Shown piece after piece: positions 6,993 to 14,649 of a stretch of DNA of 16,083 nucleotides. The notes below the pieces were generated by a model. It was given only the letters and a program-made list of their open reading frames with translations. It searched no databases and was not told the origin of the DNA. The translations under genes and the position numbers were made by a program. The first letter of the stretch is position 1; every line of letters starts with the position of its first letter. The DNA comes from Kiritimatiellales bacterium (GTDB lineage: Bacteria; Verrucomicrobiota; Kiritimatiellia; Kiritimatiellales; Pontiellaceae): positions 1-16,083 of the forward strand of contig DAOVNC010000025.1 of assembly GCA_030630445.1 (NCBI GenBank). Reading direction: 5' to 3'.

Positions 6993-7859
6993 ATGAAGAA
7001 ACCCAGGGAATGGATCGTGGTGTTGGCGACGGTTTTGATGGCCACCGGCTGCGCTCGCCAATCGGCTCCATGGGTTGCGGAGCATGTGTCGACCACTGCG
7101 GGTTTCGATGTGCCCGAGTGCGCGCTGGTTGGCGACGGAGTGGTGTATGTTTCCAATATTGAGAGGCTGCCGGGGGAATACTGGAGCGACGATTCCAAGG
7201 GGTATGTTTCAGTGCTGAACCCGGAAGGGGGCATTGAAACCAAACGCTGGGTAGAGAGTCACCCCTCGGCAGTGCTGCATGGTCCGAAAGGCATGTGCCT
7301 GTCGGGGAAATATATCTATTTCACCGACAACTCCCGGCTTATGCGCTGCACGCTCGAAGGGGGCCTCCCCGAGGTGGTGGCGGATGGCTTCGGCAAAGCC
7401 AACGACCTGGTGGAGAACGGAGGAAGCGTCTGGGTATCGGATATCCTCCACGGCAAAGTATTCTGCATTGCCCCCGATGGTAGCCAGCGGGAAATCCATG
7501 CGCCGGAAGGCATCAACGGAATTACGTTCTTCAAGGGAAAAATGTTTGGCGTCAGCTGGTCGCTGCACGAGATCTACGAACTCGATCCAACCGGAAAAAA
7601 CGCGCCGCAGGCCTTTGGGCTGGCTGGCCACTTCATCAACCTCGACGGTATCGAGGTGCTGGCCGATGGAACCCTGATTATCTCGGACTTCATGGGAAAC
7701 AAGGTCAGCACAGTCAGCCCCGACCGTTCCTCCGTGCGAACGCTGGTGGAAATCACTTCCCCGGCCGACATCGGTCTGAACCGCGCCGAAGGGTTGCTGT
7801 ATATTCCGCATTTCATGGAAGACAAACTGTCGGTCTACCGGCTCAGGCAGATCCGATGA
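6993..7859 (+). CDS. SMP-30/NHL-like beta-propeller lipoprotein
   Basis: The 288-residue protein begins with a lipoprotein signal peptide: MKKPREW, a hydrophobic stretch and the lipobox ATGC with Cys20 as the lipidated residue. The rest is a repeated beta-propeller pattern of the SMP-30/gluconolactonase or NHL kind, such as GKYIYFTDNSRLMRC, GGSVWVSDILHGKVFCIAPDG and DGTLIISDFMGNKVSTVSPD. Such proteins act as sugar-lactone hydrolases or as binding and scaffold domains. I cannot confirm the metal-binding acids of a true lactonase, so catalysis is open. It should be anchored in the periplasm. A strong AAGGAG ribosome site precedes the start, 30 bases separate it from the fusion gene, and its stop overlaps the next start (ATGA), so it probably works with the dihaem protein downstream. 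Confidence 0.75.
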   Translation: MKKPREWIVVLATVLMATGCARQSAPWVAEHVSTTAGFDVPECALVGDGVVYVSNIERLPGEYWSDDSKGYVSVLNPEGGIETKRWVESHPSAVLHGPKGMCLSGKYIYFTDNSRLMRCTLEGGLPEVVADGFGKANDLVENGGSVWVSDILHGKVFCIAPDGSQREIHAPEGINGITFFKGKMFGVSWSLHEIYELDPTGKNAPQAFGLAGHFINLDGIEVLADGTLIISDFMGNKVSTVSPDRSSVRTLVEITSPADIGLNRAEGLLYIPHFMEDKLSVYRLRQIR

Positions 7860-10405
7860 GGCGTGCACCGGCAATTGTTTTGGCGCTCCTCGTTGTGCTG
7901 GTTCCCGTGTATGCCGCGATGCCCGCCGACCTAGGGACGGTGGACAGCGTCCTCGTCCTGACCCGCGACACGCTGGCATTCGTGCAGGAATCAACACCGC
8001 TCCCGGACTTGGAAAAAGAGTTCCAATCCTTGGTAAAAAGGATGGAGGCCAGCGACGGCAAAGAGGAGTTTCTTGACGAACTGCGCGGTCTGCGCCGCCG
8101 GATCATTCTTTCGCATCCGTTGCTGGGCTTCGACGACCTGCTCATCAACAAGCGGCTCGTACCCGCGTTTTCGCACCAGTCCGATCAATACCTCGGTCGC
8201 CATAGCGGCGCGGGCGACGGCCTGGTGGTGCTCCGCAACTGGAAGAGCCAGCCGACCGAAGAGGTACTGCTTAAGGATCGGCTCCCCGTCGGGTCCGTGC
8301 TGCATCCCGACCTTTCCTACGATGGCCGCCGGATTCTCTTTTCCTACTGCGACCACTCCGAGGCGCGCAAGAATCACCGCCGCTACTTTATCTATGAAAT
8401 CAATACCGATGGCTCCGGTTTGCGCCAACTCACCGGAACCGCCGCCGATCCGCTCGAAGGCCTGGAGGGTCGCCGCACCGCGCTGATCGAGGACTTTGAT
8501 CCGTGCTATTTGCCGGGTGGCCGCATTGCCTTTGTTTCGACCCGCAACCAAGGCGGGGTGCGCTGCCACCACGGCGGACGCTACTGCATGACCTACACCC
8601 TCTACGGCTGCGACGGCAACGGCGTCGACATTCGGCCCATCGCCTATGGCGAGGCCAACGAATGGGATCCCTCCGTCATGAACGACGGGCGGATCATTTG
8701 GTGCCGTTGGGACTACATCAACCGCCACGATACCATCTATCAGGGACTCTGGACCACCAAGCCCGACGGCACATCCACCGCCCACTACTACGGCAGCTAT
8801 ACCCGCAACCCCTGCCTAATATCCGAAGCCAAGTCCATTCCCGGAACGCGCCTCATCTGCGCCACCGCCGGGCCGCACCACGGCTACATTGCCGGTTCCA
8901 TTATTCTGATCGATCCCGCCAAAGGGCGGGACGGCGAAGCGCCGCTCCAGCGCATTACCCCCGAGGCGCGTTTCCCGGAAACCGAAGGCTGGCACGAAAA
9001 GGCCTATTGCACCCCGTACCCGCTCAGTGAAAATCTTTTCCTTGCGGCCTACACGCCCGGAAAAATTAAAAAGCAGGGGAGCGATCCCTCTGCCGATGCC
9101 TATGCCATCTATCTGGTCGACACCCTCGGCGGGCGCGAGCTGGTCTATCGGGATCCCGAAATTTCCTGCTTCGCACCCATTCCGATTCAGCCGCGAAAAA
9201 AGCCGCCCGCGCTGCCCTCTATTCTGCCCGATGCGCCTGTCGGAGCCCCGGGCACGTTCTATGTGCAGAATGTCTACGAAAGCAGCGAAAGCATCCCCAA
9301 GGGCAGCGTCAAACGGCTACGCATTGTGCAGATCTATCCGCAGCCCGCCCAGCGCGCCCCCGACCGCAGCAAGGTGCTGTTCGAACTGCCGCGGAAAATT
9401 ATCGGCACCGTCCCCGTCGATGAAAACGGCTCCGTCGCCTTCGAGGCGCCCTCCGGTGTTCCGCTGCTTTTCCAATTGCTAGACGAAAACAACATGTGCG
9501 TCATGAGCATGCGCACCTTTGTCTATGCGCATCCCGGAGAAACCGCCAGTTGCGTCGGCTGCCACGAACCGCGCGATATGGCGCCCCCACGCGCCGCCGC
9601 ATTCACTACGATCCACAAACCAGTTCCACCCGCCGGGCCGCAATACGAAGGCGGCCTTAGCTTTGCAAAAACCGTGCAGCCGGTTCTCGACCGCCACTGC
9701 ATCCGCTGCCACGGCCTTGGAGACGAGCTTGCCGGCGGAATCAATCTGCTCGGTACCCTGGACGAATCCGCGCTGAAGCTCGGGAGGGTGAAGGCCAGCA
9801 CGGCCTACCATTCGCTGGTCGGCAATCCGCAACGGGTCTCGCTGGCACTGCGCAACGAAGAGGCGGTTCGCAGCACGCCGAAAGATTATTTTTCACACGC
9901 CGGTGCGCTTGCCCCGATGTTGCTGGCGGGTGGAAAGGAGCATGAGCCGCTTGACCGGGAAAGCTTCCAGCGAATCGTCGACTGGCTCGATCTCAACGGC
10001 CCGTTCTACGGCTCGTACTCCTGGAACAAGGATGAATGGCGCCGCATCGATCCGGAGGCCGAGCGGGAACTGCGCGAACATATTGCCCAAACCCTCGGCG
10101 AAGAATGGGCGGCGCAGCCATTCGCGGCACTCGTTAATGTGGCCCTTCCCTCCGAGAGCCGTGTTCTGATGGCACCCCTCGCACTTGACGCCGGGGGCTG
10201 GGGGCAGGTTGCTAATGGGTGGAAATCCACCGCCGACGCAGACTACAAAAAAATGGTTCGGGCCGTGGAGAAATGTATCCAACCCTTGGAAAGCAGCGAC
10301 CTTGCCGGAACCTGTAATCAAGTTCCGTGCAAATGCAAAAGCTGCTGGGTGGCACCCGCCGAGGCGGAATACCGGAAGCGACTCGACAAGAACAAGCCTC
10401 TCTAG
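7856..10405 (+). CDS. HzsA-related (hydrazine synthase alpha-like) exported dihaem protein
   Basis: The 849-residue protein has a Sec signal peptide (hydrophobic IVLALLVVLVPVYA, cleavage near residue 20). The middle has TolB/propeller-like segments typical of HzsA-related proteins: FDPCYLPGGRIAFVSTR near 212, VRCHHGGRYC near 235-244, then NEWDPSVMNDGRIIWCRWDY. Two c-type haem motifs follow: CVGCH (566-570) and CIRCH (615-619). The tail has four cysteines (Cys820, 825, 827, 830 in CNQVPCKCKSCW), perhaps a metal site. True anammox HZS-alpha builds hydrazine with beta and gamma subunits, none of which is visible here. Homologues are common in PVC bacteria with no known function, so this is best seen as a periplasmic redox protein. 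It is ATGA-coupled to the propeller lipoprotein. Its stop shares the bases CTAG with the convergent RdgC-family gene. Confidence 0.8.
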   Translation: MRRAPAIVLALLVVLVPVYAAMPADLGTVDSVLVLTRDTLAFVQESTPLPDLEKEFQSLVKRMEASDGKEEFLDELRGLRRRIILSHPLLGFDDLLINKRLVPAFSHQSDQYLGRHSGAGDGLVVLRNWKSQPTEEVLLKDRLPVGSVLHPDLSYDGRRILFSYCDHSEARKNHRRYFIYEINTDGSGLRQLTGTAADPLEGLEGRRTALIEDFDPCYLPGGRIAFVSTRNQGGVRCHHGGRYCMTYTLYGCDGNGVDIRPIAYGEANEWDPSVMNDGRIIWCRWDYINRHDTIYQGLWTTKPDGTSTAHYYGSYTRNPCLISEAKSIPGTRLICATAGPHHGYIAGSIILIDPAKGRDGEAPLQRITPEARFPETEGWHEKAYCTPYPLSENLFLAAYTPGKIKKQGSDPSADAYAIYLVDTLGGRELVYRDPEISCFAPIPIQPRKKPPALPSILPDAPVGAPGTFYVQNVYESSESIPKGSVKRLRIVQIYPQPAQRAPDRSKVLFELPRKIIGTVPVDENGSVAFEAPSGVPLLFQLLDENNMCVMSMRTFVYAHPGETASCVGCHEPRDMAPPRAAAFTTIHKPVPPAGPQYEGGLSFAKTVQPVLDRHCIRCHGLGDELAGGINLLGTLDESALKLGRVKASTAYHSLVGNPQRVSLALRNEEAVRSTPKDYFSHAGALAPMLLAGGKEHEPLDRESFQRIVDWLDLNGPFYGSYSWNKDEWRRIDPEAERELREHIAQTLGEEWAAQPFAALVNVALPSESRVLMAPLALDAGGWGQVANGWKSTADADYKKMVRAVEKCIQPLESSDLAGTCNQVPCKCKSCWVAPAEAEYRKRLDKNKPL

Positions 10406-11502
10406 GCGGTGGTCGGACGGTCGGCGACCCACTTGCGCATGGCGGCCTTGGTTTCTTTCCACTCCTTGGAGGAATCGCGCTCCTTCACGAACTCGCGGAA
10501 GAGGTGGAAAAACATTTCGCGGAAAGTTTCGATCAGCACCATGCGCTCCTGGAACTTTCCAATGCGGTCGAAGGTTTCGGTCTGCGGCAGCTTGAGGCTG
10601 CGGAAGACAAATTCGTCGGCATCGAAGGTGAACGCCCATGCCTCTTCCCCGCGCACAAACTGCAGCTTGGCCTTCTTGAGCTTCTTGCCGCTGAGCAGGG
10701 CGGTCTTGGTTTCGGGGCTGAGCATCGGCTCGCCTTTGCGCAGGGTGATTTCGTGCGCACCCTTGCCTTCCATCACGAAGGTGAGCGGCCCTTCGACCAT
10801 GTAGGCAATCTCTCCAACCTCCGGAATATTCGCCAGCCCGCCGCGCTTTTCGGAGCAGTACCACAGCCACATCAGGAATTCGCGCCCGGCGGTGCCGTCG
10901 ACCATTCCGTCTTCAAGCTCGTCGGAAAAGCTGGCGGGGCTCCAGTTTTGCACATCGATGCCCTCGGTCTTGGCGGCGATCGTTTCGGGGTCGGCCACTT
11001 CGGCGATCACGCCGGTCGTCTGCATGAGCGAGAGCACAAAGGCATCAAGTTGCTTTTCGGAAGTGGCGGTGCAGTAGACCATGTGCGAGCGCTCGTCGAA
11101 GACAAAATCCATGCCCTTGAGCTGCGGCGGCATGTCGGGTAGCAGGCGTTCTTTGACGTCCTTCTTGATTTCGGAGCGCGCCTGTTGGTTGAGGTATTGC
11201 TTTTCCTCGGCCTCCATCGCGGCCATCTCTTCGACAGCGCATTCGGCGGCCAGCAGGGAGGCGGGCACTTTTTTCTGCGCTTGCGCTAGCGTGAGGCGCA
11301 GGTAGCCGCCGAGATAGGCGGTCTCTTCGGTAATGTTGCGGTCGAGCAGGTGGCGTCCGGCCACCCAGCCATGAATCTCCTCTTCCGCCAGTGTGTTAAG
11401 CGGCGGAAGTGCCGCTGCTGCAAACTTTTCCACATCCGTTTCAACAAAATCCCGCTGTGCAAAAAATATGCGGAAGCTCAACGATCCCTTTTCAAATCCC
11501 AT
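10402..11502 (-). CDS. RdgC-family recombination-associated protein
   Basis: The 366-residue protein, longer than the roughly 300-residue E. coli RdgC, starts MGFEKGSLSFRIFF. The central stretch RSEIKKDVKERLLPDMPPQL resembles the RdgC signature in which a charged helix of the form KExVxxxLLP is followed by a strand region (FVFDERSHMVYCTATSEKQ) and a helix (LDAFVLSLMQTTG). GREFLMWLWYCSE later matches the conserved FLxWLW patch. RdgC is a DNA-binding ring protein that limits RecA filament loading. This is a divergent member, so the same role is inferred. An AGAGAGG ribosome site precedes the ATG. It lies downstream of the receptor gene on the same strand, separated by two hairpins, and may share the biotin transcript. 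The TAG stop overlaps the convergent stop of the HzsA-related gene. Confidence 0.7.
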   Translation of the reverse strand: MGFEKGSLSFRIFFAQRDFVETDVEKFAAAALPPLNTLAEEEIHGWVAGRHLLDRNITEETAYLGGYLRLTLAQAQKKVPASLLAAECAVEEMAAMEAEEKQYLNQQARSEIKKDVKERLLPDMPPQLKGMDFVFDERSHMVYCTATSEKQLDAFVLSLMQTTGVIAEVADPETIAAKTEGIDVQNWSPASFSDELEDGMVDGTAGREFLMWLWYCSEKRGGLANIPEVGEIAYMVEGPLTFVMEGKGAHEITLRKGEPMLSPETKTALLSGKKLKKAKLQFVRGEEAWAFTFDADEFVFRSLKLPQTETFDRIGKFQERMVLIETFREMFFHLFREFVKERDSSKEWKETKAAMRKWVADRPTTA

Positions 11503-11527
11503 CTTAAAATCCTCTCTAAATTGGTAG

Positions 11528-11579
11528 AAGCGACGTCCTCGTCGCTTTGCGTGCGGAGGGCAGACAGGAAAGTCTGCCC
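11528..11579. repeat. twin hairpins with complementary loops between the receptor and RdgC genes
   Basis: The first hairpin is AAGCGACG-TCCT-CGTCGCTT (11528-11547), an eight-base perfect stem with a four-base loop. The second is GGGCAGAC-AGGAAA-GTCTGCCC (11558-11579), an eight-base perfect stem with a six-base loop. No T-tract follows either on either strand, so they are not classic terminators. The loops TCCT and AGGA are exact complements and could pair in RNA. Such paired palindromes in a gap are typical of dispersed REP-like elements, but only one copy is in this window, so dispersal is inference. Confidence 0.55.
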
Positions 11580-11583
11580 CACA

Positions 11584-11685
11584 TTACCACGCCACGGTAA
11601 TTCCGGTGGCAATGGTGCGTTCGGGTGGCTTCAGGCCGGGAATGGCCTGGAAGTTGGTGTCCCACAGATGGTGCACTAGAAGCTA
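11584..11685 (-). pseudogene. C-terminal end of the TonB-dependent receptor beyond an in-frame TAG
   Basis: Continuing in the receptor's frame past the TAG gives 32 codons and then TAA (11584-11586). The tail contains WDTNFQAIPGLKPPERT and ends GITVAW. This is the classical closing segment of TonB-dependent receptors, a turn like NLFDxNYQxxPGxxxPGRT then a last strand ending in an aromatic residue. With it the gene would have 536 codons before the stop. The TAG therefore looks like a recent nonsense change or a sequencing error, not a natural end. Confidence 0.8.
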
Positions 11686-13194
11686 AAGCCGGACACCATG
11701 TGCGAAGCGCGGGAACCAGTGCAAGCCAAGGGATGCATCGGCACCAAAATCACGGCTGGTGCGGGCGGTGTTTTCGGTCTGGGCACGCAGGGTTTGTGCG
11801 GCAAAGAGCAGGAATTCGGGGGTAAAGCTCCAGTGTCCGGAAAAAGTGAGCAGGTGTTCGGGATAGTCGAGTTCGTAGAGGCCGCCCTGCTGGGTGTTGT
11901 CTTTGTGGATCCACTGGTAGAACGCCCGCAGCTCTAGCTCGTCTGATGGATAGAAGCTGATTTCCGATTCCAGTCCCACCACATTCAGCGTGCCGAGATC
12001 GGTGGCGTTTCCGCCGATCCAGTCGGACGCATTTTCGAGGTTTCGATAAAACGCCGCCGCCCGCCAGTCGAGGCTGGCCGATGCAAACTGCCGGAACCCC
12101 AGTTCGGTGTTTTGCGACTTTTGCTGCTGGAGCAGGGGATTGCTTTCCACGGTTTGGAAATCGGGTTGCTGCACGTTTTTCGAATAGGCCGCGTAGAGCG
12201 TGCTGTTGTCGGTCGCGAGCCAGTCGATTCCAGCCATTGGAAGCCACTCTGCCGATTCCGAGGTTTGGAAAACGGAGTTCAGCCCAGCCTTCACGAGGAA
12301 ACGCTCGAACCGCGCTTCCGGAAGGATCAGCACCGATCCGCGCGTGCGGTCGTGGCTTCCGGTGGTTCCATCGACCTGTTCGTTCTCGATGTCGCCGCGC
12401 AGGTTCACGGCAATATTCTGGATTTCCATTGTGCGGCCTTCGATGGCTGCCGCGCCGAAGCGCGAGCGAACATCATGGCCGGAGGCCGTGCTTGGAATCC
12501 AATATTCATCGTCGAACTGCCGCCATGCGGCGGTCGTGCGGAAATAGGAATCGGCCAGATCCCCCCGCGTGGCACCAAGAAGGAACAGGGCATCTTCGGT
12601 TGTTTGCCCGGCGTAAACCGTGGATGGAATGCCGTAGTAACCCTGAGCTCCAAATTCCTTTTTTTGCCCTGTACCAATCAGGTCGATTTGCCAGTCGTTC
12701 ACGAAGTGCTGGAATTGCGCACCGCCGGAGTATCGGTCGAGATCGTTGGCATCGTAGTCGATTCTTCGGGCCTTTTCCCAATCGATAAAACCGCCCACGC
12801 CCGAATGAAATGCCGAGGCGTTGGCGGTGTAGTGTTCTCGGGTTCCAATCCCTGCGCCGACTTGCAGGCGAGCCGCCTGCGGTACGGTATTGTAGGCGAC
12901 GGTGCCGACCAGATGCCCGGAGGTGTTGCCCAGCCCGTATTGGGCTGCGGGGTCGGACAGCAGGTTCCCAAGGATGGGAAGTTCCGAACTGAAGTGTGCA
13001 GAGTAGGGAATTTTCAGATTCAGGCCATTGATCGAAATGCCCGCGCCGGTGTAGCCGCTGCCCCGGATCGAAAGATCGTGTTGCGCCCAGCCCTGCGAGT
13101 TGACGAGCAATGACACGGGCATGTTCGTGTTGGCAAGCGTTGCTGTGCAGGCCGAAGCAATTAGACCAACAAGACCTATCCGTCCGAGCTTCAT
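11683..13194 (-). CDS. TonB-dependent receptor, beta-barrel, interrupted by an in-frame TAG near its C-terminus
   Basis: The open frame has 503 residues. It has a signal peptide (MKLGRIGLVGLIASACTATLA), then a short plug region with QHDLSIRGSGYTGAGISINGLNL (39-60), where IRG and the following GxxINGLNL pattern are the plug signature. Barrel strands follow, including YAAYSKNVQQPDFQTVESNP and QNTELGFRQFASASLDWRAA, typical of receptor barrels. Such receptors bring scarce ligands such as cobalamin, iron chelates or sugars across the outer membrane using TonB energy. It starts within the last codons of bioA (ATGA overlap), so a biotin-related substrate is a plausible inference. The frame ends at a TAG (11683-11685), but the same frame then reads the true receptor terminus (next entry). 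As read here, the product lacks its last strand and terminal aromatic residue and may not insert properly. The N-terminal plug is shorter than usual and no TonB box was recognised. Confidence 0.8.
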   Translation of the reverse strand: MKLGRIGLVGLIASACTATLANTNMPVSLLVNSQGWAQHDLSIRGSGYTGAGISINGLNLKIPYSAHFSSELPILGNLLSDPAAQYGLGNTSGHLVGTVAYNTVPQAARLQVGAGIGTREHYTANASAFHSGVGGFIDWEKARRIDYDANDLDRYSGGAQFQHFVNDWQIDLIGTGQKKEFGAQGYYGIPSTVYAGQTTEDALFLLGATRGDLADSYFRTTAAWRQFDDEYWIPSTASGHDVRSRFGAAAIEGRTMEIQNIAVNLRGDIENEQVDGTTGSHDRTRGSVLILPEARFERFLVKAGLNSVFQTSESAEWLPMAGIDWLATDNSTLYAAYSKNVQQPDFQTVESNPLLQQQKSQNTELGFRQFASASLDWRAAAFYRNLENASDWIGGNATDLGTLNVVGLESEISFYPSDELELRAFYQWIHKDNTQQGGLYELDYPEHLLTFSGHWSFTPEFLLFAAQTLRAQTENTARTSRDFGADASLGLHWFPRFAHGVRL

Positions 13195-14450
13195 TCGCAG
13201 AACTCCTCGATTGTTTGCTGCAGGGCGTAGACGGCGGCGCGCAGATCGTCATCGGAAATGACGAGTGGCGGCATGAGATAGAACATTGTGCCGAGCGGGC
13301 GGAAAAGATAGCCCTGCCCGAAAAGCGACGCTTTGATTTTTGCGACCAGCGGCTTCGTTTCGGGTTTCAACTCCACCACGCCGATCATTCCAAGGAAGCG
13401 CAGTTCCTTCACGCATTCCAGCTCGCCCATCGGCTGCATCCATTGCTTCATCTTCTCGGCCATCTCGGCGGCGCGGGCGACGGTGTCCTCCGCCTCGTAG
13501 ACGTCTAGTGCGGCGAGCGCGGCGGCACAGCCGATCGGGTGGCCGGCGTAGGTGTTGCCGTGGTAGAAGGTGTGGTCTTCCGGCGTATCGCTGAAGGTGT
13601 TATGGATTTCATCCTTCACAATGCAGGCGCTCATCGGCATATAGCCCGCCGTCAGTGCCTTGCCGACCGTGACCATGTCGGGATCGATCCCGGCATGGTT
13701 GAAGGCGAAGCGTTTCCCGGTGCGGCCAAACCCCATCGCCACTTCGTCGACAATCAGCAGCACGTTGTTGGTCGCACAGCAGTCGGCCAGCTTTTTGAGA
13801 TAGCCTGCCGAATAGATCTTCATGCCTGCCGACCCCAGACAGAGCGGCTCGACGATCACGGCGGCCAGCTTGTCGGCATGGCGCTCTATCACCATTTGGC
13901 TTGGTTCGAATCCGTCGGGATCATTTTCGGTCGGGCAGGGGAAGGGGAGCTTTGCATGGTGCGCAACCACCCGATCAAACGGCTTGTGGAACCCATCGAC
14001 GAATCCCGCGCCGAGCGCGCCGAGCGAGTCGCCGTGGTAGCCCTGATCCATCCCGATCACCCATGTCTTTTCCGGTTGGCCGAGGTTGTGCCAATATTGG
14101 ATCGCGATCTTTAGTGCGGCCTCCACGGCGCTGCATCCATCGCTGGCAAACACCGTGTGACGCTCCGGCGTCGGCATCAGGTTGGCCAATTTATCCGCCA
14201 ACTCAAGCACGCCCGGATGCGTTAGTCCGCCCGTAATGCTGTGCTGCAAAATACCCGCCTGTTTCTTAATCGCCTCGACCACCTTCGGATGTCCATGGCC
14301 GAGCGCGCACGCCCACCAGCTCGAAACGACATCGACATATTGGTTCCCCCGGTCGTCGAAGAGATAAATCCCCTCGCCGCGCACCATGTTGGGGAAGCCC
14401 TTTTCAATCACCGAAAACGGCGTGTAGGGGTGGAAGATTTTGTTTTTCAT
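13191..14450 (-). CDS. bioA: adenosylmethionine-8-amino-7-oxononanoate aminotransferase
   Basis: The 419-residue PLP enzyme converts 7-keto-8-aminopelargonate to 7,8-diaminopelargonate in biotin synthesis, using S-adenosylmethionine as amino donor. BioA marks are present: FHPYTP at the N-terminus, SSWWACALGHGHP (43-55) with the tandem Trp of the substrate pocket, Tyr138 in GYHGDS, the PLP Asp235 in IVDEVAMGFGRTG, the Schiff-base Lys264 in TVGKALTAGYMP and FYHGNTYAGHP near 295-305. The start at 14450 (MKNKIFHPYTP) is preferred to the in-frame ATG at 14498 because it matches the usual family start; the extra 16 residues look unrelated. The ribosome site is weak (AGG about 12 bases upstream). 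Its TGA overlaps the receptor start. Downstream of bioD, it is separated from it here by a nuclease gene. Confidence 0.93.
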   Translation of the reverse strand: MKNKIFHPYTPFSVIEKGFPNMVRGEGIYLFDDRGNQYVDVVSSWWACALGHGHPKVVEAIKKQAGILQHSITGGLTHPGVLELADKLANLMPTPERHTVFASDGCSAVEAALKIAIQYWHNLGQPEKTWVIGMDQGYHGDSLGALGAGFVDGFHKPFDRVVAHHAKLPFPCPTENDPDGFEPSQMVIERHADKLAAVIVEPLCLGSAGMKIYSAGYLKKLADCCATNNVLLIVDEVAMGFGRTGKRFAFNHAGIDPDMVTVGKALTAGYMPMSACIVKDEIHNTFSDTPEDHTFYHGNTYAGHPIGCAAALAALDVYEAEDTVARAAEMAEKMKQWMQPMGELECVKELRFLGMIGVVELKPETKPLVAKIKASLFGQGYLFRPLGTMFYLMPPLVISDDDLRAAVYALQQTIEEFCE

Positions 14451-14475
14451 AGGGCAGGAACCTATCGAATTAACC

Positions 14476-14649
14476 TTAAAATGCACAACAAAACACATTG
14501 AATCGAATTGAGGGGTTATAGGGGCGGATGCCAGCTTTCTTGTTCAAGCCAATGGCCGGTTTCTGGTGCTCAAGTAACTGCCGACCAGTGCCTTTCGGGA
14601 GTTGGCTGGAATCTGTGTTTTGGAGCTGGCCTTGTGCTTGAATGCTCAT
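14476..14649 (-). CDS. possible small coupled gene, 57 codons, function unknown
   Basis: The ATG overlaps the nuclease TGA (ATGA at 14646-14649), and an open frame of 57 codons ends in TAA at 14476-14478. The product starts MSIQAQGQLQ and is basic and polar, ending NVFCCAF. I recognise no domain. The coupling favours translation, but short frames of this length occur by chance and the stretch could equally be a leader for bioA. It occupies most of the 195-base gap between the nuclease and bioA, in which no other gene was seen. Conservation of the frame would decide. Confidence 0.3.
   Translation of the reverse strand: MSIQAQGQLQNTDSSQLPKGTGRQLLEHQKPAIGLNKKAGIRPYNPSIRFNVFCCAF

Noticed and set aside
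7856..10405. Anammox hydrazine synthesis
   Set aside because: Only an alpha-like protein is present. No beta/gamma subunits, hydrazine dehydrogenase or other anammox genes are visible, and such relatives are common in non-anammox PVC bacteria.
9893..10870. A 325-codon minus-strand frame spanning the end of the HzsA-like and RdgC genes
   Set aside because: It crosses two real genes in a wrong frame and resembles no protein family.
11528..11579. A Rho-independent terminator
   Set aside because: The stems are strong, but neither strand has a following T-tract, so they are listed as paired hairpins.
11683..11685. Genome-wide recoding of TAG (for example pyrrolysine) explaining the receptor stop
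   Set aside because: TAG ends the FadL, PlsY-like, fusion, HzsA-like and RdgC genes here, so it acts as a normal stop.
14451..14520. A BirA-type biotin operator before bioA
   Set aside because: GGTTAA and AGGTT occur, but the paired TTGTNAAC-spacer-GTTNACAA pattern is not present.
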